Shown: positions 39,217 through 48,683 of the stretch, one piece after another
Numbering within the stretch: position 1 is the stretch's first letter
Layout: each line of letters begins with the position of its first letter
NCBI GenBank assembly: GCA_963768945.1
Contig: CAVYJW010000003.1
Span: 1,488,001-1,552,000, forward strand
Length of the DNA: 64,000 nucleotides
Reading direction: 5' to 3'
Source: RYN-230 sp963768945
Lineage (GTDB): Bacteria > Actinomycetota > Actinomycetes > Streptosporangiales > Streptosporangiaceae
Position numbers and translations under genes: made by a program
Notes under the pieces: generated by a model
Seen by the model: the letters and a program-made list of their open reading frames with translations, nothing else
Databases searched by the model: none
Told to the model about the DNA's origin: nothing

Positions 39217-39548
39217 GCCACCATGGTCCCAGAAGCCTGGCTCGCTGCCGATGCCCGCACCGGCAGCCTTCAGGCGGCATGGGGCGGGCCGCGTGCGGTG
39301 CGCACCGGATGAGAACGCCCGCTGCTTCCGGCCGGGTAAGCGGTGGCTGCGCTCTGCCCGCGAGTAGTATCGGAACGCGGTCGGATCGTGCCCCTATGCG
39401 ACCTGGGTGGGGCGTCGGCCGGGGGGATGGGTTTGTCGTTAGCGGCCTGAGTTCTGTGGCTACAGTCGTTGTCGTCACGGGCTCACGGCCGCCCCGTGCC
39501 GGGTTTGTCAGGGAACGTGCGTTGCCACCAATTGTGAGCGGATTACCT
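39217..39548. other. Divergent intergenic region
   Basis: This 332 bp region lies between the minus-strand MBL gene and the plus-strand membrane protein and should hold promoters for both. I see a possible -10 TAGTAT at 39365-39370 but no convincing -35. No gene is supported. Confidence 0.5.
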
Positions 39549-41234
39549 GTGAGAATGCCAGCCGCCAGGTCGCAAGTGCCGTCGGCGGAGTCGAGCCAGC
39601 CGGCCCGCTGGACGCGTCCCGACCCGGTGACGGCGGCCATCGTGGTCATGACCGCGCTCGCCCTAGCGCTCCGGCTCTACCAGCTGAGCCGTCCCGACTA
39701 CCTGATCGGCGTCACCGAGTACGACGACGGGACGGACTTCGGCAGCGCGATCCTGCTGGTTCACGGCCACCTGCCGTACCGGGACTTCATCATGGTCCAG
39801 CCGCCCGGCATCACGCTGCTGATGGCCCCGGTCGCGCTGGTGACCAAGGGGGTAGGCACCGCCTGGGGGATGGGCGTGGGCCGGATCCTCACCGCGCTGG
39901 CCGGGACGGCCGCGGTGACCATGGGCGGCCTGCTGGTCCGCCACCGGGGCCTCCTGGCCGCGATCCTGACCTGCGGGATCCTGGCCGTGTACCCGGCGGC
40001 AGTGCAGGCCGCGCACACCGTGCTGCTGGAGCCCTGGCTGGTGCTGTTCTGCCTGGCCGGGATGCTGGCCGTGTTCGACGGCGACGCGCTGGCCAGTACC
40101 CGCCGGCTGGTCTGGGGCGGGGTTGCCTTCGGCTTCGCGGGCGCCATCAAGGTGTGGGCCATCCTGCCCGTGCTGGTCGTCCTGGTGCTGATCCTGGCCG
40201 CCCGGCAGCCCCGGCGGGTGCTGGCGTACACCGCCGGGGTGGTGGCGGGCTTCGCCGTCCCGGTGGTGCCCTTTGCCGCGCTGGCCCCGGGGACCTTCTA
40301 CCGCAGCGTGGTGGTGGCGCAGCTGGTCCGGGTGGACACGGTGCGGATCCCGCTCGGCTACCGGCTGCACGAGATGACCGGCCTGACCGACTTCACCGGC
40401 CTCACCTCGACGCTGGTCCTGTCCCTGATCTTGCTGCTCATCCTGGCCCTGATCGTGGGCTGCAGCGTGGCTGCCTCGCGGATCACGGGGGAGCGGCCGC
40501 CGCTGCTGGAGCAGTTCGCGCTGGCGTCCAGCGCCCTGACCATCATCGCGTTCCTGTGGCCGGCCGACTTCTACTACCACTACGCGGGCTTCCTGGCACC
40601 CTTCCTGGCCCTGGCGATCGCGCTGCCCGTGGCCCGCTTCGTGGACGCCCTGCGTGCGTGCGGTACGGAGCGCGCGGTCCGGGCCTGCGCGGCCCGGAGC
40701 GGTGACGCGGCCGCCCCGCGCCGGCCGGTCGGCGGTCTCGTCCTGCGCTACGGGACGCTCGTAGCCATCGTGGCCGTCGCCGCCATGGCCGTCGCCCAGT
40801 TCGTGTTCGAGAGCAGCCTGCAGCCGCCACTCGCGCCGACCACCCCCGGCCTGACCTCGGACGTCGTGTCCGCGGCCAGCGACGTCATCCCGCCGGGCGC
40901 GTGCGTCCTGACCGACCAGGCTTCCTACACCATCGCGGCGAACCGGTTCGTGTCCGCGCGGCCGGGCTGCGTGCCCATGGTGGACGGCGTGGGCAGCGAC
41001 TACTCACTGTCCCGGGGCCGGAGCGCGGCCACCGGCGCGGGGCGGGTCCGCGCGGTCCGCGCGCTGTGGATGTCGGCGCTGCGCGGCGCCCAGTACGTGT
41101 GGCTGTCACCGCTGTCCTACAAACGCATTCCCTGGGGTGCCCGGGAGATCTCGGTCTACTTCGACCAGAACTTCGTGCCCGTCCCGCACGGCCCGTTCGG
41201 CCTGTACATGCGCAAGGGGCAGCACCCCCGCTGA
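39549..41234 (+). CDS. Multi-pass membrane protein, GT-C glycosyltransferase-like
   Basis: From GTG 39549 or ATG 39555 the protein has about 560 residues and some ten membrane helices. The first extracellular loop has acidic residues in VTEYDDGTDFGSAILL, then LPYRDFIMVQPPGITLL, similar to the catalytic loop of polyprenyl-phosphate-dependent mannosyltransferases (PMT/ArnT-like). The C-terminal part is a soluble domain (TDQASYTIAANRFVSARPGC). The donor and acceptor are unknown. It stands alone, convergent with the DUF1015 gene. Confidence 0.75.
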   Translation: MRMPAARSQVPSAESSQPARWTRPDPVTAAIVVMTALALALRLYQLSRPDYLIGVTEYDDGTDFGSAILLVHGHLPYRDFIMVQPPGITLLMAPVALVTKGVGTAWGMGVGRILTALAGTAAVTMGGLLVRHRGLLAAILTCGILAVYPAAVQAAHTVLLEPWLVLFCLAGMLAVFDGDALASTRRLVWGGVAFGFAGAIKVWAILPVLVVLVLILAARQPRRVLAYTAGVVAGFAVPVVPFAALAPGTFYRSVVVAQLVRVDTVRIPLGYRLHEMTGLTDFTGLTSTLVLSLILLLILALIVGCSVAASRITGERPPLLEQFALASSALTIIAFLWPADFYYHYAGFLAPFLALAIALPVARFVDALRACGTERAVRACAARSGDAAAPRRPVGGLVLRYGTLVAIVAVAAMAVAQFVFESSLQPPLAPTTPGLTSDVVSAASDVIPPGACVLTDQASYTIAANRFVSARPGCVPMVDGVGSDYSLSRGRSAATGAGRVRAVRALWMSALRGAQYVWLSPLSYKRIPWGAREISVYFDQNFVPVPHGPFGLYMRKGQHPR

Positions 41235-41317
41235 GCCCCAGGCCCACAGGCCCACAGGCCCGGACCAGGCCCGTAGGCCCAGAGGCCCGGACCAGGCCCG
41301 GGGCCACAAGCAGAGCC

Positions 41318-42665
41318 TCAGCCCGCGGCGAAGGACCGCAGGATGAGCCCGGTCCTCGGCTTGGGCGCGAACGAGGTGGACTTGCGGGGCAGCCGTTCCC
41401 CGCCTGCCGCGACCGCATACACGTCCGCGGCCCGCAGCGGGTTGCCGATGACCGCCGTGCCGCCCGGCGACGCGTCGGCCTGCGCGATGGCCCGGTCCGC
41501 ATCGTGGTGCACGACATGGACCCCCTGCTCGTCGTCCTGGATGCCCCACAACGCCGCCAGCAGGTACTGCTGCAGAACCGCGGTCGAGAGCCGGCGCCAG
41601 GCCGCGGACCGGTCCGCGGGCATGGCCGCCTCGAGCTGCACCGGATCGGGGTCGGTGAGCAGGTGGACCTGGCCCTGCCCCGCCACCAGGAAGGCCGGCC
41701 CGTCCTGGCCGGCCACGGCCAGCGCCTCCAGCGCCGCGGGCAGCGCGGCGGCGCCGCCGGGGATGGCGCGTACCGAGAATCCCGCCTTGGCCCGCTCCAC
41801 GGCCGCGGCCGGGGGCAGCCCGGGCAGCACCCGGTGGATTGCCCCGATCTCCGGCGGGAACGCGTCCCCGTTCGACGAGCAGCGCGAGCCCGTAGTCCCA
41901 GGGGCCAGGGCCCTCGCCGGCGGCGTGGCGGTCGGCCTGCATCTCCAGGTACGCGGCGTACCTGTGGTTCCCGTCCGCGATCAGGGCCTGCCGGGGCGCG
42001 AGGTCGGCCGCGATCTCGGCCAGCGCGGCGGGATCGGTCACCGCCCACAGGGTGTGCCGGATGCCGTCGCCGGTATCGGCGCTCAGCACCGGCCGATCGG
42101 CCGCCGCGACCTGGCCGGCCACCCGGGTGGCGCCGCTGGACCGGCCTTCCCCGGACTGGCCTTCCCCGGACTGGGCGCCCTCGTACAGCAGGAAGATCGG
42201 CTCCAGGTTGGCCTGGGTGGCCTCCATCAGCTGCCGGCGGCCCCGCACCGGGCCGGGCATGACGTCCTCGTGCGGCAGCACGATCCGGGCGCCGGGCGGA
42301 GCCAGCCGCACCGCGCCGATCAGCCCCCGCTGCAGCACGCGCTCCCGGCAGGCCGGCCCGGCCAGCCGCTGCTCGTACACGTACAGGGCCGGCCCGTCCC
42401 CGGCAACCAGGATGCCCTCGCACTGCCAGTCACCCAGCAGGCGGGCGGCATCGTGGTACTCCTCGCCCGGCCGCCCCGGGTCCTGGCGTGGCAGGATCAG
42501 CCGGACCACGTTGTGCGGGTCGGCGTCCCGCAACTGCTGGGCGGTGTCCTGGCCGATGACGTCATACGGTGGAGAAGTGACCTGCGCGAGTCCGCTCACC
42601 CGTTCCGGGGCATAACGGACTCCACGGAACGGCGCGAGCTCGAGCCCGGCTGGCCGCGGTGGCAC
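41318..42665 (-). CDS. DUF1015 family protein, apparent frameshift
   Basis: The N-terminal part reads LELAPFRGVRYAPERVSGLAQVTSPPYDVI, the DUF1015 hallmark, then ADPHNVVRLILPRQ, DGNHRYAAYLEMQ and DYGLALLVE. At about 41866-41879 the frame must change by one base; the next frame continues DAFPPEIGAIHRVLPGLPPA and runs to the stop at 41318. Joined, the protein is about 445 residues, normal for the family. The function of the family is not established. The start is probably GTG 42665, 32 bp from the divergent TPR gene; an in-frame ATG at 42713 would overlap that gene. A small repeat encodes QSGEG/QSGEG. Confidence 0.8.
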
Positions 42666-42697
42666 CTGTTCCCCGCCGGACGGAAGGATCTTCACAT

Positions 42698-43189
42698 ATG
42701 ACAGAAGCACCATGGGGCGGCCAGGATTCCCGCCCGGCGGAAAATCCGCCGCCGGACGACGGCACTCCCGGCGTTCCGGCTCCGCATGGTGACGTGTACA
42801 CGTGGTACCAGCGGGGGCTGGAGTTGCTCGGCCGGGGCAGCCCGGCAGCCGCCGCCCAGCTGCTGGAACGGGCCGCCGAGGCCGAGCCGGGGTCCCGCAG
42901 CGTGCTGGAGGCGCTCGGCCGCGCCCAGTTCGACACCCGCAGGTACGCCGCCGCCGCGGCGACATTCCGCCAGATCGTCGAAGCCAGCCCGAGCGACGAT
43001 TACGCCCATTTCGGGCTGGGCCTGGCGCTGGCCCGGGGCGGGGACCCGCGGACCGCCGCCGTGCACCTGGCGCTGGCGGCGGCGATGCGCCCCGAGCTGA
43101 GGCACTACACCGACGCGCTGCGGGGCGTGCGGGCCACCCTGAAGGCCCGCTCCGAGGCGGCCGGCGAGCCGCCCGGTGCCCCGGCCTGA
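42698..43189 (+). CDS. Small TPR protein
   Basis: The ATG at 42698 follows GGAAGGA at 42682-42688. The 163 residues comprise a Pro-rich N-terminus, then TPR-like helices (VYTWYQRGLELLGRGSPAAAAQLLERAAEAEPGS; ALGRAQFDTRRYAAAAATFRQIVE; HFGLGLALARGGDPRTAAVHLALAAAM). It matches the position of Mycobacterium tuberculosis Rv1691, next to the HAD phosphatase. It is probably a protein-interaction adaptor; the partner is unknown. Confidence 0.85.
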   Translation: MTEAPWGGQDSRPAENPPPDDGTPGVPAPHGDVYTWYQRGLELLGRGSPAAAAQLLERAAEAEPGSRSVLEALGRAQFDTRRYAAAAATFRQIVEASPSDDYAHFGLGLALARGGDPRTAAVHLALAAAMRPELRHYTDALRGVRATLKARSEAAGEPPGAPA

Positions 43190-43336
43190 TGGCCCGCGAT
43201 CGAGCCGCCCGGCGAGCCGACAGGTGCCCCGGCCTGATGGCCCGCGATCGAGCCGGCGGTCCGGGCGGGGCGGGCCGGATGGTTCGTTAGTGCTAATTTG
43301 AAGGACTTTCCCTGGGAACCAGGAACTGAGGACGGC
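43190..43336 (+). repeat. Duplicated segment between the TPR and HAD genes
   Basis: The segment containing GGTGCCCCGGCCTGATGG and CCCGCGATCGAGCC occurs twice, covering the end of the TPR gene and the gap. It looks like a recent short tandem duplication. Confidence 0.6.
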
Positions 43337-44380
43337 ATGCCTGCTGAGCACGATCGTGACACCGGACTGGCCGGCTTCCTGCGTGGCTGCCCGGATCCGC
43401 TCAGCCAGGTGTACGACGTCGCCCTGCTGGACCTGGACGGGGTGGTCTACCTGGGCGACGCCGCGGTGCCCAGCGCGCCGCAGGCGCTGGCCAAGGCGGC
43501 GGACGCTGGCATGCGGCTGGCGTTCGTGACCAATAACTCCTCCCGCACGCCTTCGGCGGTCGCCGCCCAGGTCGCCGGCTTCGGGGTGCCGGCCACGGCC
43601 GGCGACGTGGTCACCTCGGCCCAGGCGGTGGCGACGCTGCTGGCCGCCCGGCTGGCCCCAGGCTCGGCGGTGCTCGTAGTGGGCGGGAACGGGCTGCGCG
43701 CCGCGGTCCGGGAACGGGGTTTCCGGCCCGTCACCACGGCGCTGGAGCGGCCCGCGGCCGTCGTCCAGGGGTTCGCGCCGGGCATCGGCTACCCGCTGCT
43801 CTGCGAGGCCGCCCTGGCGGTCCAGGCCGGGGCCTGGTACGTGGCCTCGAACGGGGACGCGACCATGCCCACCGGGCGCGGGCGGCAGCCCGGCAACGGC
43901 GCACTGTGCCAGGTGGTGGTGTACTCGACCGGGCAGCAGCCGGTGGTCGCGGGCAAGCCCGAACCGCCGCTGCACGCGGAGGCGGTGGCCCGGACCGGCG
44001 CCCGGCACCCGCTGGTGGTCGGGGACCGGCTGGACACCGACATCGAGGGCGCAGTCCGGGCGGGGGCGCCCAGCCTGCTGGTGCTCACCGGGGTCACCCG
44101 CCCGGAGGATGTGGTGCTGGCCCGGCCGGTCCAGCGCCCCACCTACCTGGCGGCCGACCTGTCCGGCCTGCTCGCCCCGCACCCTCCCATCGCCGCCGGG
44201 CACGGGGACTTCCGCTGCGGCGGGTGGACCACGCGGCGCCCGGACGGGGATTTCCCCCTGGTCCTGGACGGCTCCGGGGACCCCATCGACGGGCTGCGCG
44301 CGCTCTGCGCCGCGGCCTGGTCCGCCGATCACGTCACCCCGGAGATGATCCGGCCCGCGCTGGCTGCCCTGCAGGGGTGA
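43337..44380 (+). CDS. HAD-superfamily IIA phosphatase (NagD-like)
   Basis: The ATG at 43337 gives 347 residues. The nucleophile motif is LLDLDGVVYLG (D32, D34), motif II is FVTNNSSRTP, the Lys region is VAGKPEPPLH, and motif III is VVGDRLDTDIEGAVRAG. The cap is of the C2a type. The orthologous position in Mycobacterium (Rv1692) encodes a glycerol-3-phosphate phosphatase, so a similar role is possible here but is inferred only from context. Confidence 0.9.
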   Translation: MPAEHDRDTGLAGFLRGCPDPLSQVYDVALLDLDGVVYLGDAAVPSAPQALAKAADAGMRLAFVTNNSSRTPSAVAAQVAGFGVPATAGDVVTSAQAVATLLAARLAPGSAVLVVGGNGLRAAVRERGFRPVTTALERPAAVVQGFAPGIGYPLLCEAALAVQAGAWYVASNGDATMPTGRGRQPGNGALCQVVVYSTGQQPVVAGKPEPPLHAEAVARTGARHPLVVGDRLDTDIEGAVRAGAPSLLVLTGVTRPEDVVLARPVQRPTYLAADLSGLLAPHPPIAAGHGDFRCGGWTTRRPDGDFPLVLDGSGDPIDGLRALCAAAWSADHVTPEMIRPALAALQG

Positions 44381-44512
44381 CTCCAGGCATCCACCCGTAG
44401 GGGGATGCGGGCCGGCCGTGCGGGCGATGCGCGGACGGTCCCGGACCCGGGAGACTGTCCTTGCGCGGACGGCGGGCACCCGGCCCGGGGGGCGCGGAAA
44501 GGACACAACAAA

Positions 44513-45514
44513 ATGATCGAGGCGCGAAGCCTCACGAAACGCTACGGGGACAAGGTCGCGGTGGACGACCTGTCATTCAGCGTGGAGCCAGGCAAGATCA
44601 CCGGCTTCCTCGGCCCGAACGGGGCGGGCAAGACCACCACCATGCGACTCATCCTGGGGCTGGACCACCCCACCAAGGGCACCGTCACCGTGCACGGCAA
44701 GGACTTCCGCCAGCTGGCCCAGCCGATGCGGGAGGTGGGCGCCCTGCTGGACGCCAAGGCGGTGCACGGCGGCCGCAGTGCCTACAGCCACCTGCTCTGC
44801 CTGGCCCAGACCAACAACCTGCCCGCTCGCCGGGTCGGCGAGGTGCTCGAGCTGGTCGGGCTCAGCGAGGTGGCCAGGAAACGGTCCAAGGGCTTCTCCC
44901 TGGGCATGGGGCAGCGCCTCGGCATCGCCGGCGCGCTGCTCGGCGACCCGGCCATACTCATGTTCGACGAGCCGGTCAACGGGCTGGACCCTGAGGGCAT
45001 CCTGTGGATCAGGAACCTCATGAAGGCGCTCGCCGCCGAGGGCCGGACCGTCTTCGTGTCCAGCCATCTCATGTCGGAAATGGAGAACACGGCGGACCAT
45101 CTCCTGGTCATCGGCCGGGGGCGGCTCATCGCCGACTGCACCGTGGCCGAGTTCATCGCCCGCAACTCGGTGCAGACGGTCCGGGTCCGCACGCCCCAGG
45201 GCGACGCCCTGCGCAGCGCGGTCGCGCTGGCCGGCGGCCACCTGGCCGCCGTCCCGGACGGCGCGTTCGTGGTCCAGGGCCTGGCCCCGGACCAGATCGG
45301 GGACCTGGCCTTCGAGCGGGGCATCCGGCTGCACGAGCTGGCCCAGGCGCACGCCTCGCTGGAAGAGGCATTCATGGAGCTGACCGCGTCCAGCGTGGAG
45401 TTCCACGCCAGCGCAGGCGTCAACGGATCCGGGACCGGCGCCGTCGCGACCGGCGCTGGCGAGCCGGGTCCTGAGGGTACTGCCCAGCCCGTGACCACAG
45501 GAGAGGTGCTCTGA
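44513..45514 (+). CDS. ABC transporter ATP-binding protein
   Basis: 333 residues from ATG 44513 (GGAAAGGA upstream). Walker A is GPNGAGKTT at about 34-42, the signature is FSLGMGQRLGIAGALLG, Walker B is ILMFDEPVNGLDP, and the H-loop is VSSHLMSEME. The C-terminal about 100 residues are the extension found in exporters of the drug/lantibiotic (DrrA/BcrA-like) type. It is paired with the permease starting at 45516, one base after its stop. Confidence 0.93.
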   Translation: MIEARSLTKRYGDKVAVDDLSFSVEPGKITGFLGPNGAGKTTTMRLILGLDHPTKGTVTVHGKDFRQLAQPMREVGALLDAKAVHGGRSAYSHLLCLAQTNNLPARRVGEVLELVGLSEVARKRSKGFSLGMGQRLGIAGALLGDPAILMFDEPVNGLDPEGILWIRNLMKALAAEGRTVFVSSHLMSEMENTADHLLVIGRGRLIADCTVAEFIARNSVQTVRVRTPQGDALRSAVALAGGHLAAVPDGAFVVQGLAPDQIGDLAFERGIRLHELAQAHASLEEAFMELTASSVEFHASAGVNGSGTGAVATGAGEPGPEGTAQPVTTGEVL

Positions 45515-45515
45515 C

Positions 45516-46355
45516 ATGGCTGCGACGACACAGCTGCCGGGCAGTTCCGCGCCGGCCCTGCGGGCCGCGGCGTCCGGCCGGGCCGGGTTCGCGGGCGCGT
45601 TCCGCTCGGAGTTCACCAAGATCCGCTCGGTCCGGTCCACCTACTGGACGCTCATCGCCCTGGTCGTGGTCACGATCGGGATCGGCACGCTGGCCTGCGT
45701 GGGCGCGGTCTCGCACGGGGGTGCAGTCCGCGGGCCGGGCTTCGACGCGACCCAGCGGAGCCTGGCGGGCCTGATCCTCGGCCAGCTGATCATCACGGTG
45801 CTCGGGGCGCTGACCATCACGTCGGAGTACTCGACCGGGATGATCCGCAGCTCACTGACCGTGCAGCCGCGGCGGGGCACCCTGCTCGCCGCCAAGGGCG
45901 CGGTCTTCGCCCTGGTCAGCCTCATCACCGGTCTGGTCGCGACGTTCGTGTCGTTCTTCATCGGCCAGGCCATCCTGTCCTCCAAGCACCTGAACGTCAG
46001 CCTGGGCGATCCCAACGTGCTGCGCGCAGTCATCGGCGGGGCGCTGTTCCTGGCCGTCTGCGGCATGCTGGCCTTCGGCCTGGGCACGCTGCTGCGGCAC
46101 ACCGCGGGGGCGATCACCGCGTCCATCGGGCTGCTGTTCGTGCTGTTCGTGCTGATCAACTTCCTGCCGTCCAGCTGGCAGAACCACGTGGACAAGTGGA
46201 TCCCGTTCAACGCGGGCAGCCAGATCTGGGCCACCGCCCGCCCGATTGGCAACCCGCCGATGTTCTCGCCCTGGACCGGGTTCGCGGTGTTCACCGCCTA
46301 CGCGGTGATCGCGATCATCGGGGGGGCGTTCGTCTTCCTGAAGCGGGACGCGTAA
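45516..46355 (+). CDS. ABC transporter permease
   Basis: The 279-residue ABC-2 type permease has about six membrane helices. It begins with a cytosolic segment and FRSEFTKIRSVRSTYWTLIAL, typical of this family. Conserved SEYSTGMIRSSL follows helix 2. With the preceding ATPase it probably forms an exporter; the substrate is unknown. Confidence 0.9.
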   Translation: MAATTQLPGSSAPALRAAASGRAGFAGAFRSEFTKIRSVRSTYWTLIALVVVTIGIGTLACVGAVSHGGAVRGPGFDATQRSLAGLILGQLIITVLGALTITSEYSTGMIRSSLTVQPRRGTLLAAKGAVFALVSLITGLVATFVSFFIGQAILSSKHLNVSLGDPNVLRAVIGGALFLAVCGMLAFGLGTLLRHTAGAITASIGLLFVLFVLINFLPSSWQNHVDKWIPFNAGSQIWATARPIGNPPMFSPWTGFAVFTAYAVIAIIGGAFVFLKRDA

Positions 46356-46400
46356 GACCGCACCGGAAGCGGGATGCGCACGGGACCGCGTATCCCCAGG

Positions 46401-46440
46401 ACACTCGCCTGGCGGCCGGGGGCTGCCGCCAGGCGAGTGT
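46401..46440. terminator. Strong bidirectional terminator
   Basis: Perfect 16 bp arms (46401-46416 and 46425-46440) with an 8-base loop, then TCTTT on the plus strand. It lies between the convergent permease and Nei-type glycosylase genes. Confidence 0.9.
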
Positions 46441-46520
46441 TCTTTGTGCCGCGGGCGATGCCCCAGGCTGGCGGTTGCGGGACGAGCCATTTGGGGGCGG
46501 GCCGTTGCGCGGGCTGGCCG

Positions 46521-47309
46521 TTAGCGGGGCTGGCAGTGCGGGCACCAGAACGTGATCCGCGCCTCCGGGTCGCTGCCCTGGCCGGCCCGCTGGATGAGCG
46601 TCCCGCACCGGCGGCAGCGGCGGCCGCCCCGCCCGTAGACCCAGTGCTCCTCGCCGCGCTGCCGCGACCCGGTGGTGATGTGCCCGATCCGGTCCTTGTT
46701 CGCGTCCAGCATCCGGTGAGCCAGCCGCACCATCCCGGCCGGGTCGCTGATCTCGCCGACTGGCCGCCACGGGTAGACGCCCCGCAAGAACAGCAGCTCG
46801 CACTTGTACACGTTGCCGATACCCGCCAGGTTGCCCTGATCCAGCAGCGCCTCGGCCGCTGGCCGCCCGGGGTCGGCCAGGAGGCGGCGCACCGCCTCGT
46901 CCACGTCGGCTGCGTCCCAGCCCGGGCCGAGCAGGTCCGGGCCGAGGTGGCCGACCACGTCCTCTTCCTGGCCGGTGGCCAGCACCTCGACCACCCCGAG
47001 CTGGTAGCCGACCGCCTGCCAGGTGTCGTTGGCGAGGATGAGCCTCGCCCGGTGGCCCTCCGGCTGCCGGGCGGCGGCCGGGCGCACCCGCCACGCACCC
47101 TCCATCTTCAGGTGGGTGTGCACGGTCAGGCCACCCTCGACCCGGGTGAGCAGGTGCTTGCCCCGCGACAATGACTCCGTCACCCGGCGGCCGGTCAGGT
47201 CGGTCGTCGCGTACCGGGGGACCCGGAAGTCGCTGCGGGTCAGCACCCGCCCGGCCAGCGCCTCCCGCAGCCGCTTCGCCGCGTGCCAGACCGTGTCCCC
47301 CTCAGGCAC
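46521..47309 (-). CDS. Fpg/Nei family DNA glycosylase-AP lyase (Nei-like)
   Basis: The 262-residue protein starts MPEGDTVWHAAKRL, with Pro and Glu at the catalytic N-terminus and the GDT typical of Nei rather than Fpg. The beta-clamp Lys is in LSRGKHLLT, the helix-two-turn-helix has DQGNLAGIGNVYKCELLFL, and the C-terminal zinc finger has CRRCGTLIQ and FWCPHCQ. It removes oxidised pyrimidines and cleaves the strand. Confidence 0.94.
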   Translation of the reverse strand: MPEGDTVWHAAKRLREALAGRVLTRSDFRVPRYATTDLTGRRVTESLSRGKHLLTRVEGGLTVHTHLKMEGAWRVRPAAARQPEGHRARLILANDTWQAVGYQLGVVEVLATGQEEDVVGHLGPDLLGPGWDAADVDEAVRRLLADPGRPAAEALLDQGNLAGIGNVYKCELLFLRGVYPWRPVGEISDPAGMVRLAHRMLDANKDRIGHITTGSRQRGEEHWVYGRGGRRCRRCGTLIQRAGQGSDPEARITFWCPHCQPR

Positions 47310-47337
47310 CGCTCAGCCCGGCCCGCCGCGTGCGGCC

Positions 47338-47415
47338 CGGTCCCGCGCGCCCCGGTCCCGCGCGCCCCGGTCCCGCGCCGCCCGGTCCCGCGCGCCCCGG
47401 TCCCGCGCCGCCCGG
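47338..47415. repeat. 15 bp tandem repeat
   Basis: About five units of CGGTCCCGCGCGCCC or a close variant with GCCGCCC lie just upstream of the Nei-type gene start. Confidence 0.85.
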
Positions 47416-47784
47416 AGGATGAGTGCCGCCACCGCCCCAGTATGCCCGCCGCCCCGCGGCCGTGATCCAGCCCATCGTCCGGCCAGCCCCGCCTGCCGGC
47501 CAGCCCCGCCTGCCGGCCAGCTCCGCCAGCCGGATCAGCCCGCCAGCCGGCCAGCCCCGCCAGCCGGATCAGCTGGTCAGCCCCGCCTGCCGTCAGCTGG
47601 TCAGCTGGTCAGCCCCGCCTGCCGTCAGCTGGATCACGCCCGTCCCAGGGATCCCAAGTATCGCTCCAGCCTCACAAGTGAGCCGCCCGGCCGCCGCTTC
47701 CCGCGCGGCGGCCCGCTCTGGCGGCTCAGTTCAAGTCTGATCCGCACCACCAGCACCACAGATCGCATCGATCATGGGGCCCCA

Positions 47785-47862
47785 GCGCACATTTCACGCG
47801 GGACGTGCGCCGTGATGGGTGTTTTGTCCGATTGAGGCGCACGTTCTGCGTGAAACGTGGGC
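47785..47862. repeat. 27 bp imperfect inverted repeat
   Basis: Arms at 47785-47811 and 47836-47862 pair at 23 of 27 positions around a 24-base AT-richer loop. The sequence is unlike the local GC-rich repeats. It may be a small mobile-element remnant, an operator or a stable RNA hairpin. Confidence 0.65.
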
Positions 47863-48082
47863 GGGAGGGGTCCGTGTGACTTATGGGACCCGGAGCCGTG
47901 CGGGTGGATGGACGCACGCGGACGCGGTCCGGTGGGCGAGGGACTGTCACGGCCAAAGGGAGTCTCGGCTACGTGTCACCGCCCGCCCTGTCCGGTGACC
48001 GCCGGCTGGCGCGGCGCGCGCCGGCCGGACCCGCTTCATTCTCCGCAACGAAGACCGTCCCGGGCTGGTCATGTCATGCCGG

Positions 48083-48128
48083 TAAAGCCGTTAGGGCTGA
48101 TGAAGGCGATGCGCGGCCGACGGCTTTA
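48083..48128. terminator. Hairpin before the SCP2-like gene
   Basis: Nine-base arms TAAAGCCGT (48083-48091) and ACGGCTTTA (48120-48128) flank a 28-base loop, 50 bp after the stop of the minus-strand SCP2-like gene. It could terminate that transcript. Confidence 0.45.
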
Positions 48129-48178
48129 GCCAGTCAGGTGGCAGGGGATCCGGCCCGCCGGCCGGCCGGGGCGGGCGG

Positions 48179-48523
48179 TCAGAGCAGCTTGCGCAGGCGG
48201 AGCAGGTCGCCGAGGCTGGCGTGGACCTTCACCCGGCCGGTCAGCCAGGACCGGACAAAACGCCCCGGATCCCCCGAGATCGTCACCAGCTCATCGCTCG
48301 CGGCCGAGAACCGGACCTGGGACGGTGGGTCACCCGGCCCGGCCTCGCTGACCGCCGAGGCCCCGTCCGCGCCGAGCTTGGTGACAAACGTGACGCCAAG
48401 GTCGGTGACCGTGCAGCTGAGGGTGCGGTCGGCTAGGTGAGTGGCCCGCGCCTCCGCGTCCATCTCAGAAATCCGGGCTGTCAGCGCCTCCAGCGCCGTC
48501 CGGCACTCCTCAGCAGTCGCCAT
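48179..48523 (-). CDS. SCP2 sterol-binding-domain-like small protein
   Basis: The 114-residue protein starts at the ATG at 48523 with AGGAG upstream. Its alpha/beta pattern with TLSCTVTDLGVTFVTKLG, VRFSAASDELVTISGDPGRFVRSWLTGRVKVHASLGDLLRLRKLL matches the SCP2-like fold, a hydrophobic-ligand binding domain. The ligand is unknown. It is divergent from the small gene at 48684. Confidence 0.8.
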   Translation of the reverse strand: MATAEECRTALEALTARISEMDAEARATHLADRTLSCTVTDLGVTFVTKLGADGASAVSEAGPGDPPSQVRFSAASDELVTISGDPGRFVRSWLTGRVKVHASLGDLLRLRKLL

Positions 48524-48683
48524 GTCTCCTCGCTTCCCAGAGACGTCTATTGTGCAACTCCTTACCCATTGACGACGCCATAGGCGTGGCGCCAGCCGTT
48601 GGTGGCGCCTCCGGCGGCCTGCGGACGGTAGCGTTTCGTCAGGGGACCGCCCCGCAGCCCGCAACCCTGCCGAGGAGCGCGAC

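Larger units (their letters stand above)
47310..48178. other. Gene-poor region with repeats and a long inverted repeat
   Basis: No convincing gene in about 870 bp; open frames here have poor codon use. It holds a 15 bp tandem repeat (47338-47415), imperfect repeats of CAGCCCCGCCTGCCGGC type (about 47483-47640), a 27 bp inverted repeat (47785-47862) and a hairpin (48083-48128). Confidence 0.65.

Noticed and set aside
39530..39545. Fourteen bases (AATTGTGAGCGGAT) identical to part of the E. coli lac operator
   Set aside because: The second half of the operator is missing, the site is not palindromic, no LacI-type gene is near, and such a match can arise by chance among many known motifs.
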